In this document: positions 36,742 through 47,517 of the stretch, in pieces
Numbering within the stretch: position 1 is the first letter of the stretch
Layout of the letters: every line of letters starts with the position of its first letter
Source of the DNA: Candidatus Accumulibacter propinquus
Lineage (GTDB): Bacteria; Pseudomonadota; Gammaproteobacteria; Burkholderiales; Rhodocyclaceae
NCBI GenBank assembly: GCA_016714935.1
Contig: JADKBU010000009.1
Location: 77,120-141,119, forward strand
Direction of reading: 5' to 3'
DNA: 64,000 nucleotides
Position numbers and translations under genes: made by a program
Notes under the pieces: generated by a model
What the model saw: only the letters and a program-made list of their open reading frames with translations
Told to the model about the DNA's origin: nothing
Database searches by the model: none

Positions 36742-38046
36742 ATGGACATCGTTCTCCTGCTCTTCCTGATCCTGCTCAACGGCGTTCTTGCCATGTCGGA
36801 AATCGCCGTCGTATCGTCGCGCCAGTCACGCCTGCAAAAGCTGGCTGACGACGGCAGTGCCGGCGCACGCTCGGCACTGGCGCTGCAACATGAACCGTCA
36901 ATCTTCCTGTCCACGATCCAGGTCGGCATCACCACCGTCGGGATCCTCAGCGGTGCCATCGGCGAAGCCACTCTGGCCATTCCGCTGGCGCAATGGCTGA
37001 GCGCGTTTCCGTCTCTGGAAGAGCACGCCAGCGGTTTGGCACTGACGCTGGTAGTCGTCGCGCTGACCTATTTTTCGGTGGTGGTCGGCGAACTGGTACC
37101 CAAACACCTCGGACTACTGGCGCCAGAACGCGTCGCCGCGCTGATTGCCCCGCCGATGAACCTGCTCTCACTCGCGGCACGGCCACTGGTTTGGCTGCTT
37201 TCATCGTCATCCAGCCTGCTGCTGCGACTGCTCGGTGCGAACCATCCGCAGGAAGCCGCGGTCAGCGACGACGAGATCAAGGTCCTGATGGACCAGGGCG
37301 CCAAAGCAGGCGTCTTTCACGCAAGTGAGCAGGCGATCGTCTCCAACGTGCTGCGCCTTGACGAGCAACACATCAGCGCGATCATGACCCATCGCAAGGA
37401 CATCTGCCTGCTCGATCTGAGCGAAACCGAAGCGGAGATTCGCAACCGCCTCGCCGAGAGCCCCCACAAGCGCATGGTCGTCTGCCGTGACGGCCTGGAG
37501 CATGTGGTCGGCGTCCTGCGTACCAGCGACCTCCTCAAGGGAGCCCTGCGGGGCGAACCGCTCGCAATCGAGCCCTTTGTCACTCCTGCGCTCTACGTAC
37601 CGGCCAGCGTCACGACAACACAACTCCTGGAGACGTTCCGCCGCGCCCGCCAACAGTGCGCGCTGATGGTGGACGAATACGGCGAACTGCAGGGCCTGGT
37701 CACGCTCACCGACGTGCTGACGTCGATCGTCGGCGACCTCCCGAACTCGGACACCCCCGAAGAGCAGGATATCGTCGTTCGCGAAGATGGCTCCTGGCTG
37801 GCTGACGGCAGTATCACCGTCGAACGCCTGAAGACCTTCCTCAAGATGAGCGCCGACCTGCCTGGTGAAGAAGAGCACGCCTTCAACACCCTGGGCGGTT
37901 TCATGATGTACATGCTAGGTCGCGTTCCTGTGGCCTCGGATCACTTCGAATTCGCGGACTGGCGTTTCGAAGTAGTCGACATGGACTGCAACCGGGTGGA
38001 CAAGGTCCTGATCGCCAAGAGAATTCATCCGCAGCCACGGCAATGA
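36742..38046 (+). CDS. CNNM/CorC-family (hemolysin-like) membrane protein
   Basis: A 434-residue protein with the DUF21/CNNM transmembrane domain (MDIVLLLFLILLNGVLAMSEIAVVSSR, then three more helices to about residue 175). A CBS pair follows (HISAIMTHRKDICLLDLSETE through DEYGELQGLVTLTDVLTSIVGD), then a C-terminal CorC/HlyC domain (WLADGSITVERLKTFLKM, FNTLGGFMMYMLG). Such proteins are linked to Mg2+/Co2+ export or magnesium homeostasis; hemolysin naming is historical. ATG at 36742 starts directly at the first helix and fits the family; longer in-frame starts add an atypical N-terminus. A dyad lies upstream. Confidence 0.9.
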   Translation: MDIVLLLFLILLNGVLAMSEIAVVSSRQSRLQKLADDGSAGARSALALQHEPSIFLSTIQVGITTVGILSGAIGEATLAIPLAQWLSAFPSLEEHASGLALTLVVVALTYFSVVVGELVPKHLGLLAPERVAALIAPPMNLLSLAARPLVWLLSSSSSLLLRLLGANHPQEAAVSDDEIKVLMDQGAKAGVFHASEQAIVSNVLRLDEQHISAIMTHRKDICLLDLSETEAEIRNRLAESPHKRMVVCRDGLEHVVGVLRTSDLLKGALRGEPLAIEPFVTPALYVPASVTTTQLLETFRRARQQCALMVDEYGELQGLVTLTDVLTSIVGDLPNSDTPEEQDIVVREDGSWLADGSITVERLKTFLKMSADLPGEEEHAFNTLGGFMMYMLGRVPVASDHFEFADWRFEVVDMDCNRVDKVLIAKRIHPQPRQ

Positions 38047-38208
38047 GCGGGCTGCTCTGGCGCCACTGCAGGGCGGCGGCTACACCGGAGGAACCACAGC
38101 AAGGCGAACCGCGCCGATGCGGATGGGTCTGAATCCGCTACGATGTGTTTGAATGCGCTGCTACAATCCAGACGCACACTTGTGAAACCACTACCGAGGA
38201 GGCCGATT

Positions 38209-39663
38209 ATGACCAATACCGCAGAACTGGTAATTCCGCAGGATGAGCAAATTGACACCTTGCCGACCGCGTTGCCCACCGAGCACCTGGACACGCCGGC
38301 GACCGAAATCCCGGTCATCGAACCGGAAATGGCTCGGCTGCTGGAATTCACTCGCGCAAACGATTGCAGCGTCACACCCAAAGAGATCAACGCGCAACTC
38401 GACCTTGTGTTGCGCGACTACGACGATCTGACGGCGCTATTCGCCGAAAACAATCGTCGTATCGACGGTGAGTTGGCTGAAATCAGGCTGTCCGGTGGCG
38501 CCGTATCGAGCCAGGTGCATCGGCTCGGCGCCGAATTGCAGCAGCAGAGCCGCTCATTGGCAACACATGCCGCCACTGCCGAGCAACGGATTGATGCAGT
38601 TCGCAGCGAAGCACGCGCCTGGCTGACCGACACAGAGCAGCGCTGGGACACTCGACTCGCGAGCAGCAACGCGCGCATCAGTGCGGATGTAGCGCGGCTC
38701 GATGCCGGTATCGGTTCGCTGGAAGGTCTGTTCAAGGCTCAGGAGCGAATCCTCGCCGAGCAGCGCGCACGCCTCGATCAGTTCGACGTCACCTACGAAC
38801 TGCTGGATACGGCGACGCGCGGCAACAAGAGTCGCATTGAAGCGGTGCGCGAACAAGCAGAAAAACAACACGCGATCGTCGAAGCGCGGATCGAGGGTTT
38901 GGGCGCCTTGCAGCGCGAGCACCATGCCGAGTTGCAGAGCTTGCAGGGTCTGGTCGGTGTCTTGCAGTCTGAAACGCAGCGGCTGGACGCTGCGATCAGC
39001 AATGTTGCTGCGGCACTGGCGGACCATCAGGGGTCAACCCAGGACAAGTTCAAGCGCACCCATCTCGCCATCGCCGGCCTGCTGCTGCTGACCATATTGG
39101 GCTTTGCCCTGGTCAAGTGGATGCCGGCCTTCGCCCCCGCAAGCTCTGAATCGGCGATCGCGAAAAGCGATGCCCGGATCACCGAAATCAGCACTCAGAT
39201 TGCGGCACTCTCGGCGGGTGAGGCGGCCAGACAGGAAACCGCGGCAATGCAACAAGCGCGCATTGACCAAGTATCGGGCAAGGTTTCCGTTCTGGAGACA
39301 AGTCTCGGCGAATTGCGCGCTGCGATGCGGAGGATGCAGGTGCAGGGCGCGGGGGCCGGGGTGGTGCATGACAGCCGCTGGATACTCCAGCAAAACCCCA
39401 AGGCTTATACCGTGCAGTTGGTGGTGTCCCCGAGCCAGGCCGATATGGCACGATTCATCGACCGCAACGTGGAACAACTCGCTCTGGGTTCCCTGGCCTT
39501 TTCCGTGACCGAGCGCGACCAGCGCCAGCAGTACAACCTGTTCGTCGGTGTGTTCAATAACATAAGCCAGGCGCGCGCCGCCATTGCCGAGCTGCCGGCT
39601 GAATTGCGCGCGAACCGACCGTGGGTGCGCCAGTTCCAGTCGGTACAGGAATCTTTGCGTTAA
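38209..39663 (+). CDS. coiled-coil membrane protein with C-terminal SPOR-like domain
   Basis: A 484-residue protein. Residues 1-80 are acidic; about 80-275 form long coiled coils rich in Gln/Glu/Arg/Ala. One helix (HLAIAGLLLLTILGFALVKWMP, near 285-305) spans the membrane, a second coiled coil follows, and the last 95 residues (NPKAYTVQLVVSPSQADMARFI to the end) resemble a SPOR peptidoglycan-binding domain as in DamX. The topology suggests a cytoplasmic coiled coil linked to a periplasmic septal-wall-binding domain. A GAGGAGG ribosome site supports ATG 38209. A terminator follows. A role in cell division or envelope organisation is inferred; the protein was not matched to a named family. Confidence 0.75.
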   Translation: MTNTAELVIPQDEQIDTLPTALPTEHLDTPATEIPVIEPEMARLLEFTRANDCSVTPKEINAQLDLVLRDYDDLTALFAENNRRIDGELAEIRLSGGAVSSQVHRLGAELQQQSRSLATHAATAEQRIDAVRSEARAWLTDTEQRWDTRLASSNARISADVARLDAGIGSLEGLFKAQERILAEQRARLDQFDVTYELLDTATRGNKSRIEAVREQAEKQHAIVEARIEGLGALQREHHAELQSLQGLVGVLQSETQRLDAAISNVAAALADHQGSTQDKFKRTHLAIAGLLLLTILGFALVKWMPAFAPASSESAIAKSDARITEISTQIAALSAGEAARQETAAMQQARIDQVSGKVSVLETSLGELRAAMRRMQVQGAGAGVVHDSRWILQQNPKAYTVQLVVSPSQADMARFIDRNVEQLALGSLAFSVTERDQRQQYNLFVGVFNNISQARAAIAELPAELRANRPWVRQFQSVQESLR

Positions 39664-39682
39664 AGGCTCGGCTGCGGCGATA

Positions 39683-39721
39683 AGGTTGGCCACCGGGTGG
39701 TGGCCAGCCTCTTCTTTCTTT
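39683..39721 (+). terminator. intrinsic terminator after the SPOR-domain gene
   Basis: Twenty bases after the stop, an 11-bp stem (GGTTGGCCACC paired with GGTGGCCAGCC, one G-T pair) with a four-base GGGT loop is followed by a T-rich tract (CTTCTTTCTTT). Confidence 0.75.
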
Positions 39722-40033
39722 AGTCGGACGAGTGTTGGGCACGGTCCGGCCGGTTACGTCCAGTGGAATGCACCAGGCTTGCGTGGCGCTTGACTGCAAA
39801 CAAGCTCCTGGCCTGTTCCGGGATCGCCTCCTCCATTGCTCCATCGGGACCGGATGCCCCCGTGTTCCGTGCCAATTTCCTTGACCGTCTCCCACCTCGC
39901 AGGATCTCCAGACCCCCTTTCGCCTGGAACGTCGGGAACCACCATCCCTTCGCGCCAGCGCGGTTGCCCGTGATACTCAGCACCATGCAGCCTGCTAGAA
40001 TGACTGCCCTCGACAAGAACAAGGATCCGTCCC
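39722..40033. other. intergenic region upstream of the esterase gene
   Basis: About 310 bases without a supported gene. A minus-strand open frame here begins with a hydrophobic, signal-like stretch but uses TTG and has no ribosome site, so it is not annotated. The esterase promoter should lie near the right edge; TAGAAT about 40 bases before the start is a possible -10 box without a good -35. Confidence 0.4.
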
Positions 40034-40744
40034 ATGACTGCCAACCAGACCGGCACTCCCGCTGAAGGGCCGTTGCTTACTGCCGTCGAACGGCAAACCG
40101 GAGAGTCCCCGAAGTGCGCAATCATCTGGCTGCATGGCCTCGGTGCCGACGGACACGACTTCGAGCCCATCGTGGACGAGTTCGATTTCGACCAGTTGCC
40201 GGCAATCCGCTTTGTCTTCCCGCATGCACCCATGCGGGCGGTAACCATCAACGCCGGCTACGTGATGCGCGCCTGGTACGACATCGTCTCGATCGACTTT
40301 GCACCCGGACGGGAGGAGGCGCAGGGAGTACGCGAGTCGGCCGAACAGATCGAAGCGCTGCTTGTCCGCGAGAATGAACGCGGCATCCCCGATGCACGCA
40401 TCGTGCTCGCCGGATTCTCGCAGGGGGGAGTCATCGCCTTGCACACCGGCTTGCGACACCGACAGCGACTGGCCGGCATCCTGGCACTCTCGTGCTACCT
40501 GCCACTGACCGAGACACTGACCGCCGAAGCACATCCCGCCAACCGTGAAGTGCCGATCTTCATGGCGCATGGGCGTGGCGACACGGTGATTCCCTACGAT
40601 TTCGGGAAGCGCTCGGCGAAACTGCTGAAGACCCACGGATACCCCGTTGAATGGCACGGCTACGCCGCGGAACACACCGTCTGCGCGGAGGAACTGCAGG
40701 ACATCGAAACCTGGTTGCAACAGGTGCTGGCAAACGCCTGCTGA
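40034..40744 (+). CDS. carboxylesterase / phospholipase-like alpha/beta hydrolase
   Basis: A 236-residue alpha/beta hydrolase of the carboxylesterase-2/acyl-protein-thioesterase type (YpfH-like). Signatures are the oxyanion region IIWLHGLGADGHDFEP, the nucleophile elbow LAGFSQGGVIAL with the catalytic Ser, the acid in AHGRGDTVIPYDFG and the catalytic His in AAEHTVCAEEL. It is cytoplasmic. The next gene starts two bases after its stop, so they form an operon. Substrate unknown. Confidence 0.9.
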   Translation: MTANQTGTPAEGPLLTAVERQTGESPKCAIIWLHGLGADGHDFEPIVDEFDFDQLPAIRFVFPHAPMRAVTINAGYVMRAWYDIVSIDFAPGREEAQGVRESAEQIEALLVRENERGIPDARIVLAGFSQGGVIALHTGLRHRQRLAGILALSCYLPLTETLTAEAHPANREVPIFMAHGRGDTVIPYDFGKRSAKLLKTHGYPVEWHGYAAEHTVCAEELQDIETWLQQVLANAC

Positions 40745-40746
40745 AC

Positions 40747-41253
40747 ATGCTGCCGCTGAAATACCTGGCGGGCTATCCCGAAGAGCTTCGGAACCAGGTC
40801 CGCGAGGCCATCAGGCACGGCCGTCTGGCGGAGATGTTGCATGCCCGCTATCCGGCAACGCACGCGGTACGCAGTGACGAGGCGCTGTACGCCTACACTC
40901 TGGCGTTGAAAGCGCGTTTCCTGCGCAGTGCCGAATCACCGGCCAAGGTCGTTTTTGACAACCATCTGCAGGTGACGGCGAATGCCCTGGGAAGCAATGG
41001 TCACGTGCCGCGCATCCAGGGCAAGCGCATCAAGTCGAAACGCGAGATCCGCGTGGCCAGCGTGTTCAAGGAAGTGCCGCCGGAATTCCTGCGCATGGTC
41101 GTCGTTCATGAACTCGCCCATCTCAGGGAGAGGGAGCATGACCGGGCTTTCTACCAACTGTGCGAGCACATGGAACCGGCCTACCACCAGTTCGAGTTCG
41201 ACCTGCGCCTCTATCTGACCCAGCGCGAACTGTCGAGCGTGTCGACGGCCTGA
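40747..41253 (+). CDS. YgjP-like zinc metallopeptidase-domain protein
   Basis: A 168-residue protein with the zinc motif VVHELAHLREREHDRAFYQLCEHMEP, the HEXXH plus downstream His seen in YgjP/UPF0102-like SprT-type metal-dependent hydrolases. KRIKSKREIRVASVF and FLRMVV precede the motif. ATG at 40747 lies two bases after the esterase stop. Function unknown beyond a likely zinc-dependent hydrolase. Confidence 0.85.
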   Translation: MLPLKYLAGYPEELRNQVREAIRHGRLAEMLHARYPATHAVRSDEALYAYTLALKARFLRSAESPAKVVFDNHLQVTANALGSNGHVPRIQGKRIKSKREIRVASVFKEVPPEFLRMVVVHELAHLREREHDRAFYQLCEHMEPAYHQFEFDLRLYLTQRELSSVSTA

Positions 41254-41388
41254 AACCGCGCGCGTATTCGACCCGGGCATCGTCGCGCCCAGGGAACACG
41301 AACACGCTCGCGCTAGCCTGCTCCTCGACGCGCTTGCCGGAGTTGACTAAACTGCTGGAAAATCCGCAGCAGCTTTGGGGGGAATGCC

Positions 41389-42153
41389 ATGCGCCGAGTC
41401 GTCTTCAACCAGAAGGGAGGTGTGGGCAAGTCCACCATCGCCTGCAATCTGGCCGCCATCGCCGCCACACGCGGCCGCCGCACGCTGCTGATCGACCTCG
41501 ATCCACAGGGCAACGCCTCGCGCTACCTGCTGGGCAAGGCACTCGACGAACAGAAGAAGACCCTCGCGCACTTCTTTGACGACATCCTGGGTTACAAGCT
41601 GTTTCCCGAAACGCTGGCAGCCTACATCGTCCAGTCGCCATTCCCGAACCTCGCCGTACTGCCCTCCGACCAGCGCTTGGAAGAACTGCAGTTCAAGCTC
41701 GAATCGCGCTACAAGATGTACAAGCTGCGGGAATCGCTGGACAGCCTGCGTGCCTATGACGAGATCTTCATCGACACCCCGCCGGCCCTGAACTTTTTCA
41801 CCCGTTCGGCGCTTATTGCCGCGGACACCTGCCTGATCCCTTTCGATTGTGACGACTTCTCGCGGCGCGCCCTATATACCCTGATGGACAGCGTGCGCGA
41901 GATTCAGAACGACCACAATCGCCATCTGCGCGTCGAGGGAATCGTGGTCAACCAGTACCAGGCACGGGCCAACCTGCCGCTGCGCCTGGTCGATGAATTG
42001 CGTGCCGATGGGCTGCCGGTTCTCGACGCCTTTCTGTCCGCGTCGATCAAGATTCGGGAATCGCACCATCAGGCGCTGCCGATGATCCACCTCGATCCTC
42101 GCCACAAGCTGAGCACTGAATTCGCGGCGCTCTACGACCTGCTGTCGCAATAA
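41389..42153 (+). CDS. ParA-family ATPase (orphan)
   Basis: A 254-residue P-loop ATPase with the deviant Walker A KGGVGKSTIACNL, Walker A' LLIDLDPQGNASRYLLG and Walker B IFIDTPPALNFFTRSALIAAD. No ParB gene or parS-like repeat is adjacent, so it is an orphan ParA that may position another cargo or cell structure. It has a GGGGGGAA ribosome site. The neighbouring YgjP gene is 135 bases away, and an independent promoter is likely. Confidence 0.88.
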   Translation: MRRVVFNQKGGVGKSTIACNLAAIAATRGRRTLLIDLDPQGNASRYLLGKALDEQKKTLAHFFDDILGYKLFPETLAAYIVQSPFPNLAVLPSDQRLEELQFKLESRYKMYKLRESLDSLRAYDEIFIDTPPALNFFTRSALIAADTCLIPFDCDDFSRRALYTLMDSVREIQNDHNRHLRVEGIVVNQYQARANLPLRLVDELRADGLPVLDAFLSASIKIRESHHQALPMIHLDPRHKLSTEFAALYDLLSQ

Positions 42154-42193
42154 CCGGAAGATGCTCGTCTTCGTGACCGCCATGTAAACTGGA

Positions 42194-43420
42194 TCAGCGC
42201 CGATCCGGCAGCGCGGCGTCGCCGAGTTCGACCAGCCACGCCCGGATCTGCTGATAGACACGTGCGTCGCCCAACAGTCGCATGTGGCCCAGTTTGCCGA
42301 GCCTGGCGCTCTGGACGTCACCTTCGATGGCGTGTGCCGTCGCGCTGCTCAGCGTCACCAGACCATCGCCGAGGAATTCGCCGAGCGGATGATCGGGGTC
42401 TTCAGCCAGGCTGGCACCGAGAAAGCGGAAAGCGATGCGGTGCTGCCCGGAGACGGTCTGGGCAGCACCGGGGCCACCCCGCAGGTCCTTGATGCCCTGG
42501 CTGCGCCTAGCGGCAATCCTGGCCAGCGGGGTGGTGATGTTGGACAGGTTCAGCGCTGCAGTGGTCAGGTGGCCAAGCCTTTCGAGCGGCGAGCCGAGTT
42601 GTGGTGAACCCAGGCTGACCAGCATCCGCGTCGCTTGTGGCCAGCGCAGCCCCGACGTGGCAGCCCGCTCGCAGGCACCCAGCGCCAGCAGGCCGCCCAT
42701 GCTGTGCCCGACGATCAGCAGGTCGGTAACTGGCCACGGCCAGGCGTCGAGCAATTCCTCGAGGAGCAAAGCCAGTTGTGCGCAGTTTCTGGCGATCGGC
42801 AAACCGCTGTTGTAGTGCAGATAGAGTGGCGTGTAATCGAATTCGGCATGCAGTTGGCTACCAAAATCGGTTTCGCCCTCTGCCGCCGCGTCGCCAGTCC
42901 GCCAGGAGTGCTCGTCACAACCTAGCCCATGGATGAAAATGCAGAGCCGACCACCCGCTTCGGGAAAGTCACTACGCAGCGCAACGCCGTCAAGCGGAAT
43001 CGCCGCGCCGTTCGCATGGATCGCCATGTCGATCGCCAGCACGTTGTTGCTGGCGGCAAGGTGGTCACCGAAAGCCGCGTTGAGCGCACTGCGCAGGCCG
43101 CTGACCAGGCGACCGGGCGGTTTGCTGGCCGAAAAACCGGTGCGTTGCTTTTCGACGATCGCCGCAGCGACGAGCAGGCCGCCGCTGCCATGGTGAATTG
43201 CCGCATAAACTGCTGCGGAAATGACGTCATGCGCGCTCTGCACAACTTGCGCCGGCCCCGCAACCAACGGGATTCGCCGCAGGATGCCGAATGACTTGCC
43301 GGCAATCGCGCGGTGCATCTCCTTGACGCGGAGCGTGGTTTCCTGCACCGCCGTTTTCGCTGCATGGCTATAGCCGGTGCGCGGCGGCGCGGCGTCGGCA
43401 TGTTTCGTGGCAACTGGCAT
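42194..43420 (-). CDS. alpha/beta hydrolase, lipase/PGAP1-like
   Basis: A 408-residue protein. The N-terminal 120 residues are helical and lack a signal peptide. The hydrolase core has GGRLCIFIHGLGCDEHSW, the nucleophile elbow LLIVGHSMGGLLAL, a likely acid near EFLGDGLVTLSSA and a C-terminal His in LGKLGHMRLL. It resembles triacylglycerol lipase-like or PGAP1-like hydrolases that act on lipid esters. It is convergent with parA. Substrate and location unknown. Confidence 0.85.
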   Translation of the reverse strand: MPVATKHADAAPPRTGYSHAAKTAVQETTLRVKEMHRAIAGKSFGILRRIPLVAGPAQVVQSAHDVISAAVYAAIHHGSGGLLVAAAIVEKQRTGFSASKPPGRLVSGLRSALNAAFGDHLAASNNVLAIDMAIHANGAAIPLDGVALRSDFPEAGGRLCIFIHGLGCDEHSWRTGDAAAEGETDFGSQLHAEFDYTPLYLHYNSGLPIARNCAQLALLLEELLDAWPWPVTDLLIVGHSMGGLLALGACERAATSGLRWPQATRMLVSLGSPQLGSPLERLGHLTTAALNLSNITTPLARIAARRSQGIKDLRGGPGAAQTVSGQHRIAFRFLGASLAEDPDHPLGEFLGDGLVTLSSATAHAIEGDVQSARLGKLGHMRLLGDARVYQQIRAWLVELGDAALPDRR

Positions 43421-43442
43421 TGCTCGTCCTTGAAATTGATGG

Positions 43443-43466
43443 GGAGGTCGGTATCAGCCGACCTCC
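43443..43466. terminator. hairpin between sugar transferase and lipase-like genes
   Basis: A perfect nine-base stem (GGAGGTCGG / CCGACCTCC) with a six-base loop, 80 bases after the sugar transferase stop. There is no T run on the minus strand, so it is at best a weak or factor-assisted terminator. Confidence 0.4.
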
Positions 43467-43545
43467 GGCCGACACAGAGGGTTCCCGTTGCGGGCCCGCA
43501 CTTCGCGAACCTGCTCCCAACCCTGCAAGCACGGCCGGCAATGCG

Positions 43546-44148
43546 TCAATGCGTCACTCCCTCGCGACGCACCACCTTGACCAGGGTCAGCCAAAGGATC
43601 CGGATGTCCAGCCACAGCGACTGCCGTTGCAGGTACTCGACATCGAGTTCGACCTTGCGGGGAATCGGCAACTCGTCGCGGCCGTTGACCTGCGCCCAGC
43701 CGGTCAGCCCCGGCAGCAACTGGTGAACACCGCGCTCGGTACGCAGGGCGATCAGGTCATGCTGGTTGTACAGCGCCGGACGCGGCCCGACAAGGCTCAT
43801 GTCGCCAACGAGGATGCTCCACAACTGCGGCAGCTCGTCAAGACTCGATCGCCGCAGAAACGAACCCACCGGCGTCAGGAACGCCTGCGCGTCCGTCAGC
43901 AGATGCGTGGCCACGGCCGGCGTCCCGAGACGCATGCTGCGAAACTTCGGCATTCTGAAAATCCGGTTGTGCCGGCCTACGCGATCAGACCAGTAGAGAG
44001 CCGGGCCACGCGAGGTCAACCTGACCAGCAAGGCAAGCAGACAGGCCGGCACACACAGCAGAAGCGCGGCGAGGCCGGCAAGCAACAGGTCGAAAATACG
44101 CTTCACCACAGGACATCTCACAAGCAGGACAACTTCAAGAATCGGCAC
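43546..44148 (-). CDS. polyprenyl-phosphate sugar-1-phosphate transferase (exopolysaccharide type)
   Basis: A roughly 200-residue bacterial sugar transferase of the small WcaJ/PglC-like type. One N-terminal membrane helix (KRIFDLLLAGLAALLLCVPACLLALLV) precedes the core. Signatures are SDRVGRHNRIFRMPKFRSM, the catalytic Asp-Glu in SSLDELPQLWSILVGDMSLVGPRPALYN and PGLTGWAQVNGRDELP. It should start exopolysaccharide or glycan synthesis on undecaprenyl phosphate. The start is uncertain: GTG at 44148 gives a short extra N-terminus, and GTG codons just before KRIFDLL are alternatives. The divergent gene encodes a PEP-CTERM protein, a pairing common in exosortase-containing bacteria. Confidence 0.88.
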   Translation of the reverse strand: MPILEVVLLVRCPVVKRIFDLLLAGLAALLLCVPACLLALLVRLTSRGPALYWSDRVGRHNRIFRMPKFRSMRLGTPAVATHLLTDAQAFLTPVGSFLRRSSLDELPQLWSILVGDMSLVGPRPALYNQHDLIALRTERGVHQLLPGLTGWAQVNGRDELPIPRKVELDVEYLQRQSLWLDIRILWLTLVKVVRREGVTH

Positions 44149-44544
44149 CCGACGGTGACCTCTGCACGGCGCAGCGGGGCAGCCGGCGGCCTTGCCAAAC
44201 CCAGCCGCGATCCCACGCGCCGCGAGGGCTTTGGGCTATCGGCAATGCGCAGTATACCGGGCCCCGGCACGTTCAAGCGAGCGTCCAGGCACTGGCGTCC
44301 AGCACTTGTCGCCTCGGCTACCGACAGCCGCCGCATCGGCACGAAACGAAGAAATCGGCGCCATGTGCACTTGTTCATAACCGTCGACTATCACTCCGGA
44401 AGACACTTGACGCCGAAGTCGAGGCCACCCTGCACCTCCGCCAGGTGCAAACCCGGAAACCCCGCTCTCGCGGGACGAAACACGGCCTCTCCGAGGCGCT
44501 TTGAGTAGCCATGTTGCAGTCCCATCGAAGTCGAGACGTCCACT
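44149..44544. other. divergent intergenic region between sugar transferase and PEP-CTERM genes
   Basis: About 395 bases with no supported gene. Promoters of both divergent genes should be here. I looked for a sigma-54 promoter (GG-N10-GC), expected for many PEP-CTERM genes, and found no good match by eye. Confidence 0.4.
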
Positions 44545-45471
44545 ATGAAAACCATTATTCATCAGCTATTGAGGCTAGACGTGATCGCGTCGCGGCCTGC
44601 CGCGATCTCACCCGCTGCTGTCGCACCGGGAAGACGTTTAATACCACTGTTGCTGTGCGGCCTCGCGACGCTGGCGCTGGCTGTCCCGGAGGTGAACGCG
44701 GGTCAGATCTGGAACGGCTGGAACTACGCCATCGACGCGCCCACCGATGGCTCCGGCGGGAGTGCCTTCGAAGAACGCGGCCTCGCTTTCCTTCAGCGCG
44801 GCCAGACCGGATACTTCGCCATCAGCGGCGGAGTGCCGCAGGCAGGCGTGCCATACAGCGCACGTAACGGCAATGTGTCCCTTGGCGACCTGTTCCTCAA
44901 TTTCTCATCGCACAATCTCGACACACCCGGTGAATTCAACGATCCCCAAGTATTTGCGATCCGCTTCGCCAGCGCCAATGATTCGTGGGTCAACGGCGAC
45001 AGCAGCCAAACAGGTCTCTTTCGAAGCGTGACGCCGATGAGCTACACCACGGCCAATTCCGGCTACGCGAAGCTGCAGGACTACTACGGCGCCAGTCCCG
45101 CACATCGGCCAGTTGGCGGCGCGATGGGGGACTTGAATACCACCAGCGACGTCATCAGCTATCTCGGCGACGGCGTCATGTATCCCAATATCACCAGGGG
45201 TAGCCTGGTGTCGGGGATCTCCGTGCTCGACCGTGACGCACTCGACGATCTCGACCTCGACTTTGCCCACTTTGGCGCCGACCCGGTTGGCAACCGCGTC
45301 TTCGGGTTCTCAGTCGACCTTTCCAGGTTGCCGGCAGGAAAGTTCACGGCACATTTCTTCGAGGAATGCATCAACGACGGCATCGCGCTGAGCGCCAGCC
45401 ACGTTCCCGAGCCCGGGACGCTGGCACTGCTGGGCCTGGCTCTGGCCTGCGTCGTCACCCGCCGCCGATGA
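44545..45471 (+). CDS. PEP-CTERM sorting-domain protein
   Basis: A 308-residue exported protein. A long N-terminal extension of about 30 residues precedes the signal helix (LIPLLLCGLATLALAVPEVNA). The mature part is a Gly/Ser/Asn-rich beta-type domain with motifs such as GYFAISGGVPQAGVPYSARNG. The C-terminus is a textbook PEP-CTERM tail: VPEPGTLALLGLALACVVTRRR, with the PEP motif, one helix and a basic end. Exosortase would cleave at PEP and pass the protein to the envelope or extracellular matrix. No exosortase gene is in the window. Biological role unknown. Confidence 0.9.
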   Translation: MKTIIHQLLRLDVIASRPAAISPAAVAPGRRLIPLLLCGLATLALAVPEVNAGQIWNGWNYAIDAPTDGSGGSAFEERGLAFLQRGQTGYFAISGGVPQAGVPYSARNGNVSLGDLFLNFSSHNLDTPGEFNDPQVFAIRFASANDSWVNGDSSQTGLFRSVTPMSYTTANSGYAKLQDYYGASPAHRPVGGAMGDLNTTSDVISYLGDGVMYPNITRGSLVSGISVLDRDALDDLDLDFAHFGADPVGNRVFGFSVDLSRLPAGKFTAHFFEECINDGIALSASHVPEPGTLALLGLALACVVTRRR

Positions 45472-45506
45472 ATGCGCCGACGGCAGGATCTCGGGGTTGG
45501 TGTACG

Positions 45507-47465
<1,959 letters not shown>

Positions 47466-47517
47466 GACCATTTCCCGGATAGCGTTATACTGGAAAAACT
47501 CTCGATGATATCACACC

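Noticed and set aside
39720..40022. Minus-strand 100-codon frame starting with a signal-like hydrophobic stretch
   Set aside because: Starts at TTG, has no ribosome site, and the rest lacks any family feature; it lies over a terminator.
39722..40033. Remnant of a transposase in the gap before the esterase
   Set aside because: Translation in all frames shows no transposase motif and no terminal inverted repeats.
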